Virus record (IMG/VR): IMGVR_UViG_3300042569_000831
Coordinates: 1-64,000 of that record
Strand: one strand, 5' to 3'
DNA length: 64,000 bases
DNA from: a virus
The notes beneath the pieces were generated by a model that had not been told where the DNA came from, searched no databases, and was given only the letters and a program-made list of their open reading frames with translations. This document shows, one piece after another, positions 57,101 through 64,000 of this stretch (position 1 is its first letter; each line of letters begins with the position of its first letter). The position numbers were made by a program, and so were the translations under genes.

Positions 57101-59224
57101 ATGCCAACAATAGCAAACGTTTCATTTAATGTGAAGTTCGACTTAACGGGAGTCCCTTCTCTTGTTCTTACGGACACTACATCGAGTGCTCCTACAGGAT
57201 TGGTTGGAATATTTGAAATTACTCAACCTGACAAATACACCCGTTCGGGGGATATAAATTCACCTGACGTTTCATCTGCCGGTGATGATTTTACTTACCC
57301 ATTAAGATTAGATTCTTTAGGTAAAACACAATGCGGAACTTATACAATTAAATACACGGCTAACGCTCCGGGGTATTTATCTACTGACTTTACTAGAACA
57401 TTTGTTTTTCAATACGTAGCTTCTGAATTAGTTTTAACAGAAGATTTTGATGTTTTTACCCCCGAACTGAGATATTTAGACGATACTGTCTACGCTCAAT
57501 CGGGTTATACAAATTCTAGCGTATCAAGAAGTTGGTCCGCAATATCTACCCCTACCGGTACAATAACCGGAACGGCTCAGATATTTGACATGAAGTATAA
57601 TACTAAATACTACTCTGCTGTATATTCTGTTAGTTTAACTTCTGCTTTAACTTATACAAGCACAACGTACCCTTGGCTTACAATACAAGAGTCTTTATCG
57701 GGAACCGCTTCTTCTTGTGCGGGCGTTCCTCCGGGAGTTGAAGAAATTATTCAGCAGATTTCTGATATAAAATTAGAGTACGATAATAGTGTTAATGCAT
57801 GCAAGGAAAGAGTTGATTTAAAGGCTCAGTTTGAATGGGCCGAAACATTATTTCAACATATAATTGACAGGGTTAGTATTGGCGATACTGATAATATATC
57901 TAACGACCTGTTTGATTTGATTAAGGTATTGAATAATAATCAATACGTATGCAACCCTACTAATGCAATCATACCTCCTTACGATATAAACCAATTAATT
58001 AGCTCTGCTATTTGGGGGTATATAGTTGGAGATATAACTCAACAAACTGATTTAATGTTGCTTCTTGCGCAGAAGCAGGATGATATAACGCTTACTACTA
58101 TTGGAGAAAGCGGACCGGCTACTTTTAACCCTACTACTTCTGTTTTAAATATACCTAATTACCAAGGTGGCGTTACTTCATTTAATACTCGTACCGGTGC
58201 AATTACCTTAACAAATGGAGATGTTGTTTCTGCGTTAGGGTTTACGCCTGAAAATGTTGCCAATAAAAGCACAAGTACTAGTTTAGGCACTAGTAATACG
58301 TTGTACCCAACTCAGAATGCAGTAAAGGTTTACGTAGACTCGCAGGTTGCGGGTGCCACTATACCTGACGCTACGGCTACCGTAAAGGGTAAATTAAAGT
58401 TGACAGGAGATTTGGGAGGTACGGCAGATTCGCCTACTGTTCCTGATCTTGCAAATAAAGAGCCATTAATAAGTGCCGGAACCACTTCTCAGTATTGGAG
58501 GGGAGATAAGAGTTGGCAAACGTTAGATAAGTCTGCGGTAGGATTAAGTAATGTTGACAATACTAGTGATGCAGATAAGCCAATTAGCGATGATACTCAG
58601 GATGCGTTAGATTTAAAAGAAGATGTTGCCAATAAAAGTACTGACGTAAATTTAGGTACTAGTGATACTCTGTACCCTTCTCAGAAGGCGGTTAAGGAGT
58701 ATGTAGACGGTAAGTTGGTTACTAATATAAGATCGGTACAGACTTTTAATGCAACTGCCGGGCAGACTTCGTTTACTATTTCGGGCGGATATACTGTAGG
58801 ACAGGTTGATGTTTTTATAAATGGTGATAGGCAGACGAGTTCTGAATACACTGCGACTAATGGAACTAGTATAAGTTTCACTTCGGGATTAGTTTTAAAT
58901 GACGTTGTTGATGTTGTTATATACACGGTGTCTACCGGACTGACCGGAACTATGACTGTGTCTACTAGCGGGTTCGGGGATAATATAAGTTACAATCCTA
59001 TAACCGATGTGCTTGTAATTGACAAGTATAATTGGATGGACCTAGCTCGGGGATATACTGTTGAGCCAACTTTGTTTTCATCATCTGCATCAGCAGAGGT
59101 TTACGAATACGTGTACACAACATCTACATTTTACAGAAACATAAAAACAGACGGAACAGAAGATGCGTTTTATAGCGACAGCGCATTGACAATTAAATTG
59201 TGTGATAAAAAGATAATAATATAA
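57101..59224 (+). CDS. Tail fibre/adhesin-like protein
   Basis: The 707-residue beta-rich protein has collar-type repeats in its second half: NKSTSTSLGTSNTLYPTQNAV and NKSTDVNLGTSDTLYPSQKAV, then a fibre-type TFNATAGQTSFTISGGYTVG. Phage fibres with such repeats recognise the host surface. Two motif copies lie in its 5' half. The fibre call is by pattern. Confidence 0.7.
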   Translation: MPTIANVSFNVKFDLTGVPSLVLTDTTSSAPTGLVGIFEITQPDKYTRSGDINSPDVSSAGDDFTYPLRLDSLGKTQCGTYTIKYTANAPGYLSTDFTRTFVFQYVASELVLTEDFDVFTPELRYLDDTVYAQSGYTNSSVSRSWSAISTPTGTITGTAQIFDMKYNTKYYSAVYSVSLTSALTYTSTTYPWLTIQESLSGTASSCAGVPPGVEEIIQQISDIKLEYDNSVNACKERVDLKAQFEWAETLFQHIIDRVSIGDTDNISNDLFDLIKVLNNNQYVCNPTNAIIPPYDINQLISSAIWGYIVGDITQQTDLMLLLAQKQDDITLTTIGESGPATFNPTTSVLNIPNYQGGVTSFNTRTGAITLTNGDVVSALGFTPENVANKSTSTSLGTSNTLYPTQNAVKVYVDSQVAGATIPDATATVKGKLKLTGDLGGTADSPTVPDLANKEPLISAGTTSQYWRGDKSWQTLDKSAVGLSNVDNTSDADKPISDDTQDALDLKEDVANKSTDVNLGTSDTLYPSQKAVKEYVDGKLVTNIRSVQTFNATAGQTSFTISGGYTVGQVDVFINGDRQTSSEYTATNGTSISFTSGLVLNDVVDVVIYTVSTGLTGTMTVSTSGFGDNISYNPITDVLVIDKYNWMDLARGYTVEPTLFSSSASAEVYEYVYTTSTFYRNIKTDGTEDAFYSDSALTIKLCDKKIII

Positions 59225-59225
59225 T

Positions 59226-62072
59226 ATGGCATTTGCGTATTCAGCAGCAGTAGCAGGAGTAGGAACAGTAAGTTGTGCAGGAACTACAACCGTAACAGGT
59301 TCGGGTACTGCATTTGCCATTGGGCTTGGCGGTGCAGCAGGTACTAACCAAGCAAGAGTAGGCGGAACGATTACCGTTGGCGGAGTTACTAAAACTATTG
59401 TAGCTATTGCATCAGCAACTTCATTAACCGTAGATACTGCATTTGGTACTTTTACAGGGCAAGCCTTTACGGTTCAAACTGAAATTATCCAAACCGGAAC
59501 AGATACAATGAATCTTTCATTAGGTGCCGCAACAGGTATATTAATTACCAATAGAGCAGACCTCCAAAGAACATTTGATGTAAGAGGTTGCGATTTTACT
59601 ATTAACGGAATTTTAACAGTAGACAGTACCGTTGCTCAATTACGAAACGATGGAAGTTGTACTAATAGATTTACGGTTAATGGTTCTGTAAGTGGTGGCG
59701 AAGTTATATTTAATGGTAGAATAGCGGCTGCCGCAAATGCCCCATTCCCGTATGTAGGATTTGATTGGTTGGGTCAGAATGGGCAAAAGATAATTAAATT
59801 AGCGAGTACCAACGCTACTTACCCGGCAAAATTCACAATGATTAACGCTGCTGTAAGATTTGGTTCTGATTGGTTAACAACCGATTCGGGTAACTTCTCA
59901 AGAATTACAACGCAAGGAAATGAATGTTGGATACTTTGTGCAAGAGGTACAGGTACTTCACAAGCACGTTTAAGACAAGACAATACAACCGCTTCAATAG
60001 ATTTCCAAGCCGGTCAAACATGGGTAGGGGTATGGCTAAACTTTGGAGTACCTCAATTAAGTTTGAAAGGGTACACTCCAATTAACACAGATGGACCCGA
60101 AATTAACCTTGCATCAGTTCCGGTAGCTTCATTGATTACAATTGATAATTATAACACAACCCACGTAGTAGCGAACTATTATGCAGGGGTTCAAATAGTT
60201 TTATTAGGTTCTGCATGGACAAGGTTAAAAAACAACTTATTAGGCACTAACATTGCTTGGCGTAGTTCAAGTTCTTCGGGTGGCAGACATAACGTAATTG
60301 AGTTCTCAAAGCAAATTACTATTAAAGTTCAAGATACAGCAGGTAATTTATTGAGCGATGGATATATGTACTATCAGCCCGTTGGTAGTAACGTAGCGGG
60401 GGTACGTGGTAAAGCAATGACTACTGATATTACTTTTGATTTATCCCAACAAAATATTGCAACAGTAGCAGGTGTAGCAACAAGTGAGTTCCGTTTTGCA
60501 TGGGGCTTCACAACAGCAACAACAAACCTTAGTACATACGCTTACTTTTGTACAGGGCAAACAAAAGGGGCTGAAACGCATTTGGTTGGTTCGAGCCGTT
60601 ACGGATACGATAAGCAATACATTACAGTAGGATTAGCAGGTAACAACGATGCGACCCCAACTTATGTACATACTTCATTACCAACCTCAAGTAAAGTAAT
60701 TGCAACGGCGGCGGCTATTAGTGGTATTGCATTTAACTTTACTACCAAGGTAATGAGTATTACAGGTAATTTAACTTATCAGCAGATTTATGATGCTTAT
60801 CAATACGCTCTAAATGTAACCGCAAACTTATTTCAAGCTGATAACTGTTTGACTGCAAATTCAACTTCAAACTATGTAGGTTGGACTATTAATGTAGCAA
60901 CAGGAGTTACAATTTCAGCAGGTAGCGGTAACTTCACTAAACTACAAGCACAAACAATAACCTTAACAGGAACGGCTCAAATTACAGGTATCTACCAAGA
61001 CAGTACCGGCACTTCAACCGTATTACAAATAAGCGGCTTCGATGCAGGCAGCGCGGTATTTGTAGAAGATAATTTATTCGTACAAAAGTTTTATTCAGCA
61101 TCAGCAAGCGGTACGGTTACGGTTTACATTCCACCAACGGGGACGGGCAGTTGGTACTATGCAGTTGAAAAGTATGGTATTCAGAGACAATCTGATTTCT
61201 TTACTTTTAGCGGAGGGTTAAAATCAATAGTAGTAAAAGCAATACCTGATACCGGAATTACAGTAAGCAACAGCGCAACAGTAGCGGCTTATGCGGCATT
61301 AGAAAACCCGGATAAGATATACGACTACGTGGCTTATCTACGTTTATCGGTACCGCACATTAGTTATGGGCAGATAGTATTTAAAGATGGTACAAGCCTT
61401 GACTTGCAAGATGCATCAATGTTGGTTAATCAATCGTTCGGGAGTGTTGCGAGTTTTGATTACGATACCAAGTTGCTTACTGTTAAATCTTTGATTCTTG
61501 AAACAGGAGTTTCTTATAATAAAATAGTAGCCGACCCGCCTGCAACGGTTACAGCAAATACAAATGAGATTATTACAATTCTTATTGAAGATGCTAATGG
61601 AGACTCAAAGCTTTCTATATTGGGAGGTGATAATTTAGGTTATGAATTATGGAAGGTTACTACTGCTACTGCAACTGACGACTATGCGACAGGAACTTTA
61701 CTTACTACATTAGCTGATAATACATTGTCTTATAGATTCATAGGAATAAGTGGTTTTGATATAGTTGGAAGAGATGTCAGTTCGGGGGTTCGTAGAAGAA
61801 GTTCAATGCTTAAGGGTACTTATGAACAAGCGTTTTACGTAGGTACACAAATTCAACTTGCAACGGATGCACCTCAATTAATTGAGAATAATCAAAAGTT
61901 AGATGAATTAATTTTAAAGACTGATACTAATTTAGATGTAAAGGTTAGCACAAGAGCAACGCTTGCTCAAATAGAAAGCAGTACTGTGATTGGCAAAAAG
62001 GAAGACCTAGTAATTATTAACAACGGAGTTAAAAAAGCAAGTAAATTCATTCCACATAACACAAATATATAA
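59226..62072 (+). CDS. Large tail-fibre-like protein
   Basis: The 948-residue protein is beta-rich and Gly/Thr/Ala-rich, with an N-terminal GVGTVSCAGTTTVTGSGTAFAI segment. Its codon use differs from its neighbours in more GCA and ACA, and it has fewer motif copies (one, near its end at 61780). This may reflect recent exchange of the receptor-binding part. It shares a 1-bp overlap with the next gene. Confidence 0.6.
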   Translation: MAFAYSAAVAGVGTVSCAGTTTVTGSGTAFAIGLGGAAGTNQARVGGTITVGGVTKTIVAIASATSLTVDTAFGTFTGQAFTVQTEIIQTGTDTMNLSLGAATGILITNRADLQRTFDVRGCDFTINGILTVDSTVAQLRNDGSCTNRFTVNGSVSGGEVIFNGRIAAAANAPFPYVGFDWLGQNGQKIIKLASTNATYPAKFTMINAAVRFGSDWLTTDSGNFSRITTQGNECWILCARGTGTSQARLRQDNTTASIDFQAGQTWVGVWLNFGVPQLSLKGYTPINTDGPEINLASVPVASLITIDNYNTTHVVANYYAGVQIVLLGSAWTRLKNNLLGTNIAWRSSSSSGGRHNVIEFSKQITIKVQDTAGNLLSDGYMYYQPVGSNVAGVRGKAMTTDITFDLSQQNIATVAGVATSEFRFAWGFTTATTNLSTYAYFCTGQTKGAETHLVGSSRYGYDKQYITVGLAGNNDATPTYVHTSLPTSSKVIATAAAISGIAFNFTTKVMSITGNLTYQQIYDAYQYALNVTANLFQADNCLTANSTSNYVGWTINVATGVTISAGSGNFTKLQAQTITLTGTAQITGIYQDSTGTSTVLQISGFDAGSAVFVEDNLFVQKFYSASASGTVTVYIPPTGTGSWYYAVEKYGIQRQSDFFTFSGGLKSIVVKAIPDTGITVSNSATVAAYAALENPDKIYDYVAYLRLSVPHISYGQIVFKDGTSLDLQDASMLVNQSFGSVASFDYDTKLLTVKSLILETGVSYNKIVADPPATVTANTNEIITILIEDANGDSKLSILGGDNLGYELWKVTTATATDDYATGTLLTTLADNTLSYRFIGISGFDIVGRDVSSGVRRRSSMLKGTYEQAFYVGTQIQLATDAPQLIENNQKLDELILKTDTNLDVKVSTRATLAQIESSTVIGKKEDLVIINNGVKKASKFIPHNTNI

Positions 62073-64000
62073 TGGGCAAAACAAGAAAGTTAGCGGATTT
62101 GGTAAATGTAGTAGTCACAGATATGCAAAATAATGTGACATTACCTAAGGCATTAACTATTGGCGAAGTGCCGGCTATTGATGATGATAGCTTTAAGGTG
62201 CCCACTACTAGTTGGGTAAATGACAAGTTAGTTGGATCTAACATACCGGCAGGTGGAACTACCGGGCAATTATTAGGCAAGCAGTCTAACACAAACTACG
62301 ACTTTACGTGGTTTGATCCATCTTCCCCTGCGTCATTTGCAAGTGTTTTAAAGCACACGGTAAAGGCAGGTGAGGCATTAACTAAGGGACAAGCGGTTTA
62401 CGTTAGTAGTGCTGACGGTACGAATATTATTGTATCGAAAGCTTCTAATACTACCGAGCAGGCTAGTAGTAAGACGATGGGTTTGATTGCTCAGAACTTA
62501 GCTAATAACGGAATAGGCGAGGTTGTTACCGAGGGATTGCTGGCCGGATTAAATACGAGTACTGCTTTGGCCGGTGATCCGGTTTGGTTAGGTGTTAATG
62601 GTAATTTAATTTTTGGTCTTACAAATAAACCATACGCTCCCAATCACTTGGTATTTATAGGTATAGTGACTAGGGTTAATACTAATAACGGAGAGATATT
62701 TGTTAAAGTTCAGAATGGATTTGAACTTCAAGAAATTCACAATGTAGATTTAAAGACTAATGCCCCTGTAAATGGGGAGTTGCTTGGATTTAACGGTGCG
62801 TTGTGGGTGAATAAAACAATTGCCGGTTGGTTGGGTTATACTCCTGCTAACGCTGCTGCGTATGTTCCGTACACGGGGGCTACTACTAATGTTAATTTAG
62901 GTTCTAATAGCATTACAGCTAATTCGTTTATAAAATCGGGTGGTACTTCTTCTCAGTTTTTAAAGGCGGATGGCAGTGTTGATAGTTCTATTTATAGCAC
63001 TACTACCGGGACGGTTACGAGTGTAGCTGCCTTAACGTTAGGCACTTCCGGAACCGATTTGTCTAGTACGGTTGCAACAGGAACTACTACTCCGGTAATT
63101 ACATTGAATGTACCTACGGCTTCTGCTACTAATAGAGGTGCGTTGAGTTCGGGGGATTGGATTTTATTTAACGGAAAGCAAGCTCAGTTAAATGGTACCG
63201 GATTTGTAAAGGCAAATGGCACTACAATTACTTACGACAATAGTTCTTATTTAACGTCTATATCAGGCATTACTGCCGGGGGTGAACTTTCAGGAACATA
63301 CCCTAACCCGACATTGGTTAACAGTGCTGTTACAGGCAAGTTATTGACCGGGGTTAATATTACCGGGGGAAGTATTGCTGCTACTGATAGCATATTGACC
63401 GCATTTGGCAAGGTTCAAAATCAAATTAATAGTTTAGTTGGCGGGGTTAACTACCAAGGTACTTGGAATGCTAGTACAAATTTGCCTGCGTTGACTAGTA
63501 GTGTTGGTACAAAGGGGTATTATTATGTTGTAACTACTGCCGGGACTACAAGTTTGAATGGTATTAATGATTGGAAGTTAGGTGATTGGGTTATTTTTAA
63601 TGGTACAACATGGGACAAGGTTGACAATACCGATTCGGTTATATCGGTTAATGGATTTACAGGGGCGGTTAGTTTAACTACTGATAATATTAGCGAAGGG
63701 TCTACAAATTTATACTACACAAATGCGAGAGTTCGGGGGGCTATAGGTTTAACCACAAGTGGTAGTTCAGGTGTAGCTACTTATACTGCTTCAACAGGAG
63801 TTTTAAATATCCCTACTTATACATTAGCAGGATTGGGTGGACAACCATTACTTACCAACCCAACCACAGGGACAGGTACTACCAACTATGTAACTAAGTG
63901 GACAGGAACAAGTGCGTTGGGTAATAGTCAAATATTTGATAATGGTACTAATGTGGGGATAGGGACGGCTTCGCCAACCACTAAAACACAGATAACAACT
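62072..64000 (+). CDS. Tail fibre protein, cut by the window end
   Basis: An open frame of at least 643 codons begins MGKTRKLADLVNVVVTDMQN and continues to the last base. It has fibre repeats such as ADGSVDSSIYSTTTG and GGELSGTYPNPTLV, then NARVRGAIGLT. Its end in the window (NVGIGTASPTT...) is the usual start of a trimerising/intramolecular chaperone-type C-terminus. If the genome is circular, the rest may join the fragment at 1-99, though the gap is unknown. Confidence 0.75.
   Translation, partial: MGKTRKLADLVNVVVTDMQNNVTLPKALTIGEVPAIDDDSFKVPTTSWVNDKLVGSNIPAGGTTGQLLGKQSNTNYDFTWFDPSSPASFASVLKHTVKAGEALTKGQAVYVSSADGTNIIVSKASNTTEQASSKTMGLIAQNLANNGIGEVVTEGLLAGLNTSTALAGDPVWLGVNGNLIFGLTNKPYAPNHLVFIGIVTRVNTNNGEIFVKVQNGFELQEIHNVDLKTNAPVNGELLGFNGALWVNKTIAGWLGYTPANAAAYVPYTGATTNVNLGSNSITANSFIKSGGTSSQFLKADGSVDSSIYSTTTGTVTSVAALTLGTSGTDLSSTVATGTTTPVITLNVPTASATNRGALSSGDWILFNGKQAQLNGTGFVKANGTTITYDNSSYLTSISGITAGGELSGTYPNPTLVNSAVTGKLLTGVNITGGSIAATDSILTAFGKVQNQINSLVGGVNYQGTWNASTNLPALTSSVGTKGYYYVVTTAGTTSLNGINDWKLGDWVIFNGTTWDKVDNTDSVISVNGFTGAVSLTTDNISEGSTNLYYTNARVRGAIGLTTSGSSGVATYTASTGVLNIPTYTLAGLGGQPLLTNPTTGTGTTNYVTKWTGTSALGNSQIFDNGTNVGIGTASPTTKTQITT

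Noticed and set aside
2087-63739. G-quadruplex explanation for the G-rich motif
   Set aside because: Each site has a single G run. Four nearby G runs are not present at most copies.

Overview
The window looks like most of the genome of a tailed, probably temperate, podovirus-like dsDNA phage of a Bacteroidetes (Flavobacteriia-type) host. The host is inferred from promoters of the Bacteroidetes form (TTG, about 19-21 nt, TAnnTTTG), for example at 43737 and 57089, from A-rich start regions without Shine-Dalgarno sequences, and from low GC with many ATA codons. No DNA polymerase or RNA polymerase gene is recognisable. The window begins and ends inside tail-fibre-like genes.

Layout. (1) 1-19183, rightward: end of a tail gene, then lysis (holin-like proteins, amidase endolysin, candidate u-spanin), tail/connector proteins, ejection proteins, and a giant 2989-residue polyvalent protein with two zincin motifs and ADP-ribosyltransferase-like segments. 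(2) 19175-42310, leftward: early and accessory genes. These include an integron-like cassette island (21.6-24.2 kb) with two Mom-like acyltransferase-fold genes, nucleotide metabolism (ThyX, DUF3310, Dcd-like), an SSB-like protein, a resolvase-like nuclease, a primase-helicase, YqaJ exonuclease with a Rad52-type annealase, three tRNA or tRNA-like genes, a YadA-like adhesin, a tyrosine integrase, a DnaA-domain-IV-like protein, and an array of tiny genes separated by structured RNAs. (3) 42.3-44.1 kb: about 1.8 kb without convincing genes, with direct repeats, a purine-skewed tract, two short promoter-to-terminator units and an enlarged tRNA-Leu-like RNA. (4) 44.1-64 kb, rightward: HNH protein, tandem GroES-like co-chaperonin, two PD-(D/E)XK-like proteins, small and large terminase, portal, a virion lysozyme-like protein, scaffold, major capsid protein and tail fibres. 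On a circular map module 4 would run into module 1, giving one late structural operon.

Three signals stand out beyond ordinary phage genes. First, a GHTCGGGGG nonamer (H = A, C or T) occurs at least 36 times, in coding sequence in all three reading frames and in intergenic DNA, mostly on the + strand. It behaves like a DNA-level motif (Chi-like, packaging or protein-binding). Second, from 38.6 to 41.4 kb nearly every gap between tiny leftward genes holds a compact three-way-junction RNA whose stems covary between copies, and the slot at the head of the array holds a canonical hammerhead ribozyme. Third, at 21.6-24.2 kb attC-like sites separate single-gene cassettes inside the phage genome.

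All calls come from reading the sequence and the translations. No database search or folding program was run.
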